NCBI GenBank assembly: GCA_947458745.1
Contig: CANGYQ010000026.1
Location: 1-35,650 of the forward strand
DNA length: 35,650 nt
Reading direction: 5' to 3'
DNA from: Bryobacteraceae bacterium
GTDB taxonomy: Bacteria; Acidobacteriota; Terriglobia; Bryobacterales; Bryobacteraceae
The notes beneath the pieces were generated by a model. It had not been told where the DNA came from. It searched no databases and saw only the letters and a program-made list of their open reading frames with translations. Within the stretch, counting starts at the first letter, position 1. Every line of letters starts with the position of its first letter. Position numbers and translations under genes: made by a program. Shown piece by piece: positions 29,017 to 35,602 of the stretch.

Positions 29017-29445
29017 CTAGATTACGACCACTTGCAAACCCGGTACGCGTTCAAAATCAAGGGGATTGCGAGTGCCGACGGCATAACCAAGCTCCAGCGC
29101 AGATGCCGCGATCATCAGATCGCCCAGCGGCAGATTGACCCCGCGAGCTGCTTGTTCGCCCCCTACACGGGCCACAATTTCCGCAGTGGCTTCCGTGAAT
29201 GCGTGCACCGGAATAGCCGACCGCAGGTCGTCCAGAAAGTTCCGGCGGCGCCGTCTGATCTCTTCGTTGGGAGCTCGGTAGATGCCATGCCCAATCTCAG
29301 CCATAGTGACCGCAGAGAGGACGATTGGCAAGTCACTGACGAATCGTTGAATACCATCGATCGCCAGGACAGCGGTCAAGCCGCGTCGTTCTGCCGCGAT
29401 CAAAACACTGGAATCGAGCACTAATCCCAGGATGGGGGATTCCAT
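29017..29445 (-). CDS. vapC: VapC-type PIN-domain toxin ribonuclease
   Basis: 142 residues, the usual VapC size. The acidic magnesium site of the PIN domain is complete: Asp11 in LVLDSSVLI, Glu50 in TMAEIGHG, Asp109 in LPLGDLMIAASAL and Asp130 in TRNPLDFERV. VapC toxins cleave tRNA or rRNA and are blocked by the cognate antitoxin (family knowledge). The start ATG at 29445 lies inside the last codons of the antitoxin gene, which ensures coupled translation with antitoxin made first. Confidence 0.92.
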   Translation of the reverse strand: MESPILGLVLDSSVLIAAERRGLTAVLAIDGIQRFVSDLPIVLSAVTMAEIGHGIYRAPNEEIRRRRRNFLDDLRSAIPVHAFTEATAEIVARVGGEQAARGVNLPLGDLMIAASALELGYAVGTRNPLDFERVPGLQVVVI

Positions 29446-29696
29446 GGCTGGCGATGAGCCTCAATGCCTTCCTGAATATCGCGCGCAAAGTCATCATCCA
29501 TAACCGCGGTTGAGCCTCTCGCCGCCAAGTCAGCGACGATCTCGGATATTAGGCGTCCCGCAGGCTTTGAGGACTTCAATACAGCGACGGCCTGGTGGTC
29601 CTGCTCAATCACGATCTCGACGCCACTCCGCACTCTGGCGAGAACAGCATGGAGGTCGCGAGCTAACTCGGCTTGGGTCATATGGACGGTTGCCAT
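29421..29696 (-). CDS. Phd/YefM-type antitoxin partner of the PIN toxin
   Basis: 91 residues from the ATG at 29696. Met at 29705 is an alternative, and the frame is open further upstream without coding character. The N-terminal half, MATVHMTQAELARDLHAVL then GVEIVIEQDHQAVAVL, is the Phd/YefM DNA-binding fold. The rest (about 50-91) is a charged tail ending in RQPWNPPSWD that would wrap the toxin. It overlaps vapC by 25 nt. Autoregulation by the toxin-antitoxin complex at the 65-bp gap upstream is expected from the family; I see no clear operator palindrome there. Confidence 0.87.
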   Translation of the reverse strand: MATVHMTQAELARDLHAVLARVRSGVEIVIEQDHQAVAVLKSSKPAGRLISEIVADLAARGSTAVMDDDFARDIQEGIEAHRQPWNPPSWD

Positions 29697-29761
29697 AGTT
29701 CTCATTATTGCGCGAGTGGACAGCCTATCCGTCGCACCAAAGACACCCCCAAGAGTGTCGC

Positions 29762-30613
29762 CTACCAGCGAATCTTGGCCGGAAAGTATTCGGCGATCAG
29801 CTCTTCGTAGTAGGGGCGCAGGGCAACGGCGTCGGGTTTGGCGTGGCCCTTGGAATAGAGATCGTAGGGGTTGAACTTCTTTACCCACTCGAACATTTCG
29901 TGATCGTGCGCCGTCATCAGGTGCGTGTAACCGTTTTCGCGATGCTGGGGGTAGAAGCTGTGGTAGCGGATCATGTACTGCGCGGGTTCCGGCAGATAGT
30001 CGCGCGTCACGTGGTAGAGGTACTCATCGTGGCCCCAGGACATGTCCACCTGGCTCAGGCCGCCGTGGAGTTGGTAGACGCCTTCGGGGGTCTGGTACTC
30101 GGGGATGTTCTTGTCCGGGTTGCCTTCGAAGAACTGGTGGAAGACGATCTTGTCGGACCAGGCGCAGCCGACCGGGAAGGTGTCGCCGACGACGGCCCAC
30201 TGGGGCTCGCCATAGAGGCACAGCACCTTGCCCAGGTCGTGGATCAGGCCGGTCAGCACCATCCAGCGCGGATGGCCATCGCGGCGGATGGCTTCGGCGG
30301 TCTGGAGGTTGTGCTCAATTTGCGACAGGTCAGTGTCGGGGTCGGAATCGTCCACCAGGGTGTTCAAGTACTCCATCGCTTCCCAGATGCCCATCTGAGA
30401 CCGGTTCAGGCTGCCGTACTCGGCTTTCTTGGCGCGAGCGAAGTCGCGGGTCTGCTGGGTGTGGTTCAGGCGGTAGAACTCGCGCACGACGGGTGGGGCG
30501 GTGGTGTAGTCGCGAAAGGCGGTTTCCTCGCGGCCTTCCTGGTAGCGTGACTTGACGTCGTCATCCCACTGTTCGAGGCTTTCCAGTGGTCCGTTGGCGG
30601 CGAGGCTTTGCAT
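29762..30613 (-). CDS. miox: myo-Inositol oxygenase
   Basis: Converts myo-inositol and O2 to D-glucuronate with a mixed-valent di-iron centre in the cytoplasm. From the ATG at 30613 the protein has 283 residues, nearly the same as the animal enzyme (285). All six iron ligands can be placed: H101, H125, D126, H195, H218 and D251, within [36 protein letters not shown] and NPYDLYSK. Substrate-site Lys129 is present, as are [11 protein letters not shown] and the final [11 protein letters not shown]. An upstream Met at 30679 is less likely: it adds 22 poorly conserved residues and would leave only 8 nt before the divergent gene. No uronate pathway genes are adjacent. Confidence 0.97.
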   Translation of the reverse strand: MQSLAANGPLESLEQWDDDVKSRYQEGREETAFRDYTTAPPVVREFYRLNHTQQTRDFARAKKAEYGSLNRSQMGIWEAMEYLNTLVDDSDPDTDLSQIEHNLQTAEAIRRDGHPRWMVLTGLIHDLGKVLCLYGEPQWAVVGDTFPVGCAWSDKIVFHQFFEGNPDKNIPEYQTPEGVYQLHGGLSQVDMSWGHDEYLYHVTRDYLPEPAQYMIRYHSFYPQHRENGYTHLMTAHDHEMFEWVKKFNPYDLYSKGHAKPDAVALRPYYEELIAEYFPAKIRW

Positions 30614-30687
30614 ATTCTCAGCGTAGCTCGAAAATCGGCAGATGGCGGGGCAAAACACCGGGCCGTCGCTCGCATACAATACGGCAC

Positions 30688-31092
30688 ATGAAGATGAACC
30701 TCAACCGTCGCCGCCTGCTGGCCGCCATTCCGGCTACCCTGGCCGCCACCAGCGCCACCCATCTGGGCGCGCAGACGAAACTGCCCATGCAACTGCATGT
30801 CGATCTGATCGTGGAGCCGTCACACGAGAGCGGCCTGAAGGAGACCTTCGACAAGGTGTTCCGCCCCGTGATCCGCAAACAGCCGGGCTTTGTCGACGTG
30901 CGCCTGCTGAAGTACTCGCTGAGCAAGATGGGCCAGCCGCCGGCCGGGTGCACCCACCGGCTGCTGATCAGCTTTGAGACCGAGAAGCAGCGCGAAGCGT
31001 GGGTAGCCTCTGCCGATCACCAGAAGGTGTGGCCTCAGATGGAGAAGCACATCAAGCTGGCGACGGCACTGGTGTTTGACGTCGCCGTGTAG
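30688..31092 (+). CDS. Tat-exported small protein with ABM-like dimeric alpha/beta barrel domain
   Basis: 134 residues from the ATG at 30688 (Met3 is also possible). The N-terminus [15 protein letters not shown] has the twin-arginine pattern and a hydrophobic core with a likely cut after HLGAQ. The remaining 100 residues match the antibiotic-biosynthesis-monooxygenase ferredoxin-like fold: a first strand [11 protein letters not shown], a helix with [17 protein letters not shown], and the late strand [17 protein letters not shown]. Secreted single-domain ABM proteins are widespread, and the fold alone does not prove oxygenase activity. It is transcribed away from the myo-inositol oxygenase gene across 74 nt and converges on fabH with 1 nt between the stops. 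Confidence 0.77.
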   Translation: MKMNLNRRRLLAAIPATLAATSATHLGAQTKLPMQLHVDLIVEPSHESGLKETFDKVFRPVIRKQPGFVDVRLLKYSLSKMGQPPAGCTHRLLISFETEKQREAWVASADHQKVWPQMEKHIKLATALVFDVAV

Positions 31093-31093
31093 C

Positions 31094-32095
31094 CTAAAAA
31101 CCCCAGCGCCACAAATTGGCACCGACCGTGAAGCCGGCACCGACGGCCGTGAACAGAACGATGTCGCCTTTTTTCAGGCGTCCGGCCTGGACGGCATCCT
31201 CAGTGGCCAGCGGAATGGTGCCGGCGGTGGTGTTGCCAAAGCGATCGATGTTGATCACCACCTGGTCTTCTGAGAGGCCCAGCCGCTCCGCAGTGGCCAT
31301 GATGATGCGGCGGTTGGCCTGGTGCGGGATCAGCAGCTTGATGTCCTTGGGCGACAGGTTGTTCCGTTCGAGCAGGCCAAGCGAGATCTCCTGCATTTTG
31401 CGGACGGCGTACTTGAACACGGCCTGGCCGTCCTGGTGGACGTAATGGAGCCGCTCATCCACCGTCTTATGAGATGCGGGCATGCGGCTGCCACCGGCGG
31501 GCATCTTCAGCGCGTCTCCGCCGGAGCCATCGATCTCATTGGTGAAGTCGATGAAGCCGGGTTCGTCGCCGGGCTCGCCGGCTTCCACCAGCATGGCACC
31601 CGCGCCATCGCCGAACAGGATACAGGTGGAGCGGTCCTGGTAGTCAATGATGCGCGACATCGTATCGGCACCGATAACCAGAATTTTCTTGTGAGCCCCG
31701 CCTTTTACCAGGTGCGCGGCGGTGGTCAGGCCGTAGACGAAACCGGAGCAGGCGGCGATCAGGTCAAAGCCCCAGGCACCCTTGGCCCCCAACCGGTCCT
31801 GCACTAGGCAGGCCGTCGCCGGGAAGAGCATGTCGGGAGTGACCGTGCAGACGATGATAGCCCCCAGTTCGGTGGCGTCGATGCCGCGGCGGGTCAAGGC
31901 GACCTTCGCCGCCTCGTAGGCGAGATCGGAAGTAGCCATGTCCGGCGGCGCGATGTGGCGCGTGCGGATACCGGTCCGCTCAACGATCCAGTCGTCAGTG
32001 GTCTCGACCAGGCGTTCGAGATCCTGGTTGGTCAGGAGGCCCGGAGGGGTGTAGGTACCGAGGGCCGTGATGCGAGCTGTAGGCAAGTGGTCCAA
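31094..32095 (-). CDS. fabH: 3-oxoacyl-ACP synthase III (KAS III)
   Basis: 333 residues. It condenses acetyl-CoA (or a branched starter) with malonyl-ACP to begin type II fatty acid synthesis. The catalytic triad is Cys116 in DLIAACSGF, His258 in LIPHQANRRI and Asn288 in RFGNTTAGTIP. The N-terminal WIVERTGIRTRHI and the ending VGANLWRWGF are typical. The start must be the TTG at 32093-32095: no ATG or GTG lies in frame between it and an upstream stop. It is divergent from a SprT-like gene with only 20 nt between the two starts. No other fab genes are adjacent. Confidence 0.97.
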   Translation of the reverse strand: MDHLPTARITALGTYTPPGLLTNQDLERLVETTDDWIVERTGIRTRHIAPPDMATSDLAYEAAKVALTRRGIDATELGAIIVCTVTPDMLFPATACLVQDRLGAKGAWGFDLIAACSGFVYGLTTAAHLVKGGAHKKILVIGADTMSRIIDYQDRSTCILFGDGAGAMLVEAGEPGDEPGFIDFTNEIDGSGGDALKMPAGGSRMPASHKTVDERLHYVHQDGQAVFKYAVRKMQEISLGLLERNNLSPKDIKLLIPHQANRRIIMATAERLGLSEDQVVINIDRFGNTTAGTIPLATEDAVQAGRLKKGDIVLFTAVGAGFTVGANLWRWGF

Positions 32096-32115
32096 ACTGG
32101 TAATGTTACATTGCT

Positions 32116-32877
32116 ATGCAAAGGCAAGTCGAGAGCGTTCCGTCGAATGGTCTACTCTTCCCGGTGAACGTCGAATCCTCGCTGTTGTTTGAAACGCCCA
32201 ATCAGCTGTATGCACGGGTTTTCCGGACGCTGCGGCCTCGCACGGCGGTGCCCGCCATTCGAGTGGAGTACCGGCGATTCGCCGGGGCCAATTCCAACAT
32301 CCGGCTGAGCGGCGGAGAAATGGTGGTGCGGATTGCCGATTTGCTGGAGGGCGCCCCATCTCCGGTGGCGGAGGCGCTGGCCTTTATCCTGGTCTCAAAA
32401 CTGTTCCGCCGGCCCGTGGAGCCGGTCTACCCGCATCGCTACCGGATGTGGCTGAATCGGGCGGAAGTGCGGCGGCAGGTCCATCTGGTGCGGCAGGCGC
32501 GGGGACGGAAACAACACGATGGTCCGCAGGGTCTGGCGGTTCATTTGGAGGAACTGTTCGATGAACTGAATGTGGCCCACTTCCACGGGCTGCTGGCCCG
32601 GCCCGCCATCGGCTGGAGCCGCCGGGTCTCACGAACCAGATTGGGCCACTATGACCCTTCGCACAACGCGATTGTCCTGAGCCGGGTGCTGGATGGTCCG
32701 CATGTGCCGCGTCTGGTGGTGGAGTACGTGATGTTTCACGAGATGCTTCATCTGCGCCATCCGGAGCAGCACCGCGGAAGCCGGCGGTGCGTGCACACGA
32801 AGGAATTTAAGCAAGCAGAGAAGCAGTTTCCCAACCTCCCGGCGGCATTGGCCGCGCTGAAGAGGCTGCTGGCGTGA
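32116..32877 (+). CDS. SprT-like zinc metallopeptidase domain protein
   Basis: 253 residues, no signal peptide. The C-terminal half has an HExxH zinc site, H208-E-M-L-H212, in VMFHEMLHLRHP, with a third His at 227 in VHTKEFKQAEKQF. This is the spacing and surrounding pattern of SprT-like and WSS1-like domains. The N-terminal 120 residues (VPAIRVEYRRFAGANSNIRL and VAEALAFILVSKLFRR) are a region usually found in acidobacterial members. In eukaryotes related domains cut DNA-protein crosslinks; for this protein the substrate is unknown. It starts 20 nt from the fabH start on the other strand, and its stop overlaps the start of the DUF547 gene. Confidence 0.82.
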   Translation: MQRQVESVPSNGLLFPVNVESSLLFETPNQLYARVFRTLRPRTAVPAIRVEYRRFAGANSNIRLSGGEMVVRIADLLEGAPSPVAEALAFILVSKLFRRPVEPVYPHRYRMWLNRAEVRRQVHLVRQARGRKQHDGPQGLAVHLEELFDELNVAHFHGLLARPAIGWSRRVSRTRLGHYDPSHNAIVLSRVLDGPHVPRLVVEYVMFHEMLHLRHPEQHRGSRRCVHTKEFKQAEKQFPNLPAALAALKRLLA

Positions 32878-33656
32878 TGATCGGTTTAGTCCTGCTGGCC
32901 GTGGCGGCGGAGATACCCGATACGCGCCTGTATCAGGAGGCGCTCACCAAGCACGTTAATCAACAGGGTGGTGTCCGTTACGCTGCCTTAAGCAAGGATT
33001 TAACTTCACTGAACCGCTTCGTCGAGCAAGTGGCGCTGGTCAGCCCCGATTCGCACCCGGCTCTGTTCCCCAGCCGGGAAGCGAAACTGGCCCACTGGCT
33101 GAACACCTACAACGCTCTGGTGGTGTGGGCGTTTGCCCAGGATTACCCGGCGGGCAAGACGCGGCTGGCGAACAAGTTTGGTCAGCTCAGCTTCTTCTTC
33201 CGCCGCAAGTTCACGGTCGGCGGACAGCAGCGTTCGCTGGATGACATTGAAACTAACAGCATCCGGAAGGCCTTTGGAGACCCCAGAATCCACTTTGCCC
33301 TGGTCTGCGCCTCGGCCAGTTGTCCGTGGCTGTCAACGGTGGCTTTTACGCCGGGAAATTTGGAAGCCGAGCTAGAACAACGGACCCAGCTTTTTGTAAG
33401 CCAAACGCGAAACGTGGAAAAGGATTCCGTGACCGGCCGGGTGACGCTATCGATGATCTTCCGGTGGTACGAGAGCGACTTTGGAGGGCGGGAGAAGCTG
33501 CTGGCGTTTCTCGAAGAGCGCCGCCCCGGGCTGACCGCGAACGGAGCCGGAAAGACGGCTGAAATCCGGTATCGGCCCTATGATTGGGGCCTGAACGAAG
33601 AGACGAGCTCAGCTGGGACGAGGACTAGCGCCGGCAGGACAGCAACCCCAAAGTAG
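32877..33656 (+). CDS. DUF547 domain-containing exported protein
   Basis: 259 residues from the ATG at 32877; a GTG at 32874 directly before it is an alternative. Both overlap the TGA of the SprT-like gene, so translation is coupled. A short hydrophobic N-terminus (MIGLVLLAVAAE) suggests export. The DUF547 hallmarks are KLAHWLNTYNALVVWAF near residue 70, a DDIETNSIRKAFGDPRIHFAL segment and VCASASCPWLS near 143. This family is papain-like in fold, with a possible Cys/His pair, but its activity is not established. The last 25 residues are Ser/Thr-rich and probably disordered. Confidence 0.9.
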   Translation: MIGLVLLAVAAEIPDTRLYQEALTKHVNQQGGVRYAALSKDLTSLNRFVEQVALVSPDSHPALFPSREAKLAHWLNTYNALVVWAFAQDYPAGKTRLANKFGQLSFFFRRKFTVGGQQRSLDDIETNSIRKAFGDPRIHFALVCASASCPWLSTVAFTPGNLEAELEQRTQLFVSQTRNVEKDSVTGRVTLSMIFRWYESDFGGREKLLAFLEERRPGLTANGAGKTAEIRYRPYDWGLNEETSSAGTRTSAGRTATPK

Positions 33657-33664
33657 CGTTCACG

Positions 33665-34204
33665 CTAGGCCGCGAATGACGCAGCTTGGGCTGAAGCCAA
33701 AGCTTGCGTCTGCTGATGCAAACCCTGGAAGAGTTCCGCAAGAGAGGCCATCGGACGGATACCGTCCAGGCCGGCGGCGTGCAGCATTAGCGCGGCGTGA
33801 GCCAGGCCCAGCCCCCAGTAGAAGCGGAGCTTCATTGAGGCCAGCTGCGACGCAAGCTCAGACTGATCACTGGATGCCACGGCCAGCAGTTCCACCGCCA
33901 AGCCGTGGAGCGCGAGAAAATCGACGCGCAAAGAGGCGAGGTACTGCCGGGCGACACGGCGGCGGGACGCCCGAAGCTCCAGCAAAAGCTCCGGTTGAAA
34001 GCCACGCTGGGTGCGAAGGAAATTCTCGTCGTCGGCATTAAACAGACGAGCGAGCGGGCGATACTTTTCACCATCCAGGCTGGCCAGAATCGGACGATCG
34101 GCCCCAACATCCGTGCGGGCAGATGCCACCGACCGAATGACCAAAAAGAAAGCCAACAGCAATGCCGCACCCACGGCGGCCAAGATCAGAAATTCATTGC
34201 CCAT
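33665..34204 (-). CDS. Single-pass membrane protein of unknown function (179 aa)
   Basis: One N-terminal transmembrane helix (about 6-27, FLILAAVGAALLLAFFLVI) is followed by a soluble region rich in Leu, Arg, Ala and Gln that is predicted all-helical. Examples are the segments ENFLRTQRGFQPELLLELRA and RVARQYLASLRVDFLALHGL. No family is recognised. AAGGAG about 13 nt before the ATG at 34204 is a plausible, slightly distant ribosome site. It lies 8 nt from the DUF547 stop (convergent) and downstream of the seven-helix protein gene on the same strand, 151 nt away, with a palindrome between them. Confidence 0.68.
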   Translation of the reverse strand: MGNEFLILAAVGAALLLAFFLVIRSVASARTDVGADRPILASLDGEKYRPLARLFNADDENFLRTQRGFQPELLLELRASRRRVARQYLASLRVDFLALHGLAVELLAVASSDQSELASQLASMKLRFYWGLGLAHAALMLHAAGLDGIRPMASLAELFQGLHQQTQALASAQAASFAA

Positions 34205-34233
34205 AGTGAAAGAAACTCTCCTTCTGCCGAGAC

Positions 34234-34253
34234 ATTCCGGAGAATACCGGAAT
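34234..34253. repeat. Perfect inverted repeat before the 179-aa gene
   Basis: ATTCCGG, six bases, CCGGAAT. It lies 30 nt upstream of the ATG at 34204, in the 151-bp gap between two minus-strand genes. The symmetry and the 13-bp centre spacing fit a dimeric regulator site better than a terminator, since no T run follows. Nothing else in this gap is recognised. Confidence 0.5.
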
Positions 34254-34355
34254 CATCATCAAAATGCAATGGAAGTCAGGGGTATTTTTCGGGATTAAAT
34301 CCGGGGCGATGAAGCAGGCACCGGGTCCGGGGAAAGCGGGTCTGCCGAGGCCGGA

Positions 34356-35192
34356 CTATCTCATCCGCTCTTTGCCGGCGGCAGCCCGGGAGACGCGGGA
34401 AAGCGCGGAGTTCAGGCCTTCTAGTTGGCCCAGGAGGCGGTGGCTTTCTTCTTCGCTCCACCGCTGGCCCACGCGGACCTCCGCCTGTTCGCCTTGCTTG
34501 CTCAAAGCCAGCAACCAAGCCCCCAGGCAGCCCAGCGAGATCGCCATGAGACCGGAACTGACACTGGCCTGCACTTGGACGCCCGCCATCTGCAACACCA
34601 GGATCAGCCCCGACTTGGAAAGGAAATAGCAAAAGAAGATACCCGCATGCCAGGCCGTATTCCGGTTGAGCCGCACGGGAAACCAAGCGAGAAAACAAGC
34701 CATCACAAAAACCAATAGCATCAAGCCCGTCATGGTACCGCGTTGCAAAAGCTGGAATTGAGACAGCAGGCGGCTGGCGCTGGCGTCTCCGACGTCGAAG
34801 AGCAGAGTCAGCAGGCTTAAAGGGATACCCACCAGAGCCGCCCAGGACAGAGCGCGCCGCGTGAGGCTGGCCAAGCCCGGGTAACGGTCCAGGATCTGCC
34901 CGTACAGTTCCACCACCATCATCACAAAGATGCCCACCAGAATCGCTTCCGTCACCACCCAGGTCCAGCCATAAAGGGTGGATCGATTGGTCAAGCGCGT
35001 ATGGGGCAGCAGCAGCAAAACGGCCAGTTGCAGCGTAGAAAACATCGCATACACAAAGAGATAGCGGTATTGGCGATGCAGGTGCAGGTGGTAGAGACGA
35101 AAAGCGAGCGCGGCCGACAGCACCAGGCTCAGCCATCCCAGCAATACTTCAACTGACGTGAAGAACAGTGAACACCTCGCCCCGGGGACCAC
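34356..35192 (-). CDS. Seven-helix membrane protein with cytoplasmic helical tail
   Basis: 278 residues from a GTG at 35192; a TTG at 35144, just before the first helix, is an alternative. Seven hydrophobic segments can be placed at about 14-36, 42-63, 73-98, 114-134, 151-173, 182-204 and 210-231. A polar, charged tail with heptad character follows (residues 232-278). No catalytic motif is visible. The seven-helix layout with a C-terminal coiled tail resembles receptor or sensor input modules, but no output domain is fused. I know of no named family. It is the first full-size gene downstream of the short peptide genes at the window edge, on the same strand, about 240 nt from them. Confidence 0.8.
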   Translation of the reverse strand: MVPGARCSLFFTSVEVLLGWLSLVLSAALAFRLYHLHLHRQYRYLFVYAMFSTLQLAVLLLLPHTRLTNRSTLYGWTWVVTEAILVGIFVMMVVELYGQILDRYPGLASLTRRALSWAALVGIPLSLLTLLFDVGDASASRLLSQFQLLQRGTMTGLMLLVFVMACFLAWFPVRLNRNTAWHAGIFFCYFLSKSGLILVLQMAGVQVQASVSSGLMAISLGCLGAWLLALSKQGEQAEVRVGQRWSEEESHRLLGQLEGLNSALSRVSRAAAGKERMR

Positions 35193-35270
35193 CAGCTGTG
35201 CGGCGAAATCTGCTTGCCGCAGTGGGCGGAAGGGGTTCCGGCCGGTCCCTCGAATCGAATGCTAACACGT

Positions 35271-35408
35271 TCAGAAATTCTGGACTATTGCTTTTTGAAT
35301 GGTCCCCAATAGTTCGAACGAATGCGCCCCCGGGACTTCTCCGGCGCGCACCTGATCAGCAATCAAGGCCGCAAAGGCCACGACTGATGGGTGCGCGCCG
35401 GTCAGCAT
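35271..35408 (-). CDS. Possible small ORF (45 aa) between the peptide gene and the seven-helix gene
   Basis: An ATG at 35408 opens 45 codons ending in TGA at 35271-35273. The product begins MLTGAHPSVVAFAALIADQV and ends LLGTIQKAIVQNF. The composition is protein-like and amphipathic, but codon use is mixed and only a weak GGAA precedes the start. It is in the same frame as, and downstream of, the stop of the 37-aa peptide gene. It could be a real small gene, the remnant of a longer one, or chance. The remaining bases to 35193 hold nothing recognisable apart from CAGAA-A-TTCTG at 35272-35282, a short palindrome overlapping this stop. Confidence 0.3.
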   Translation of the reverse strand: MLTGAHPSVVAFAALIADQVRAGEVPGAHSFELLGTIQKAIVQNF

Positions 35409-35426
35409 TTTCCAGTTCCACGTCTG

Positions 35427-35474
35427 CCGCCTCTAGGGGTTGTCCCGCGGGCACGGTAGGCAGCGGGGCAGCGG
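35427..35474. repeat. 48-bp direct repeat, copy 1
   Basis: Matches 35603-35650 at 47 of 48 bases in the same orientation, start-to-start distance 176 bp. On the minus strand it spans the last 13 codons and the stop of the 37-aa peptide gene plus 6 nt after the stop. The only difference (35457, T versus C on the plus strand) changes CTA to CTG, both Leu, in the peptide frame. Confidence 0.9.
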
Positions 35475-35546
35475 AGCGTCCGCTGCCGGAATGGCGACCG
35501 CGCTGAACAGCAGCGCGAAGATCACGGTGGTCAATAGTTTCTTCAT
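35433..35546 (-). CDS. Short exported Cys-x-x-Cys peptide gene (37 aa)
   Basis: The ATG at 35544-35546 is the first start in its frame: a TAG lies 18 nt upstream. AGGGGAG at 35557-35563 is a ribosome site 10 nt away. The product has a textbook signal peptide: MKK, a hydrophobic core LLTTVIFALLFSAVAI, then PAADA. Cleavage after Ala-Asp-Ala would free PLPRCLPCPRDNP, a 13-residue peptide with a Cys-Leu-Pro-Cys pair and five prolines. All 13 mature codons end in G, C or, once, A (the CTA of the mismatch), matching coding use here. The 3' end is nearly identical to sequence at 35603-35650, suggesting a paralogous neighbour. Function unknown: a signalling peptide, a bacteriocin-like product or a metal-binding peptide are possible. 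I know no named family. Confidence 0.6.
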   Translation of the reverse strand: MKKLLTTVIFALLFSAVAIPAADAPLPRCLPCPRDNP

Positions 35547-35556
35547 GATGTTTGGT

Positions 35557-35563
35557 CTCCCCT
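35557..35563 (-). promoter_or_regulatory. Shine-Dalgarno site for the 37-aa peptide gene
   Basis: AGGGGAG on the minus strand, 10 nt before the ATG at 35546. It is one of the best ribosome sites in the window and supports real translation of this very short gene. Confidence 0.6.
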
Positions 35564-35602
35564 AATGATTTTGGGTCTGAACTTCTGGCTCTTGCTCTGG
35601 CT

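Noticed and set aside
34276..35136. 286-codon open frame on the minus strand, offset from the seven-helix gene
   Set aside because: The other frame has seven clean hydrophobic helices; this one is a Pro/Ala/Ser-rich shifted reading.
35168..35506. 112-codon open frame on the plus strand
   Set aside because: Ser/Arg/Pro-rich without motif, and antisense to the short peptide gene that has a signal peptide and ribosome site.
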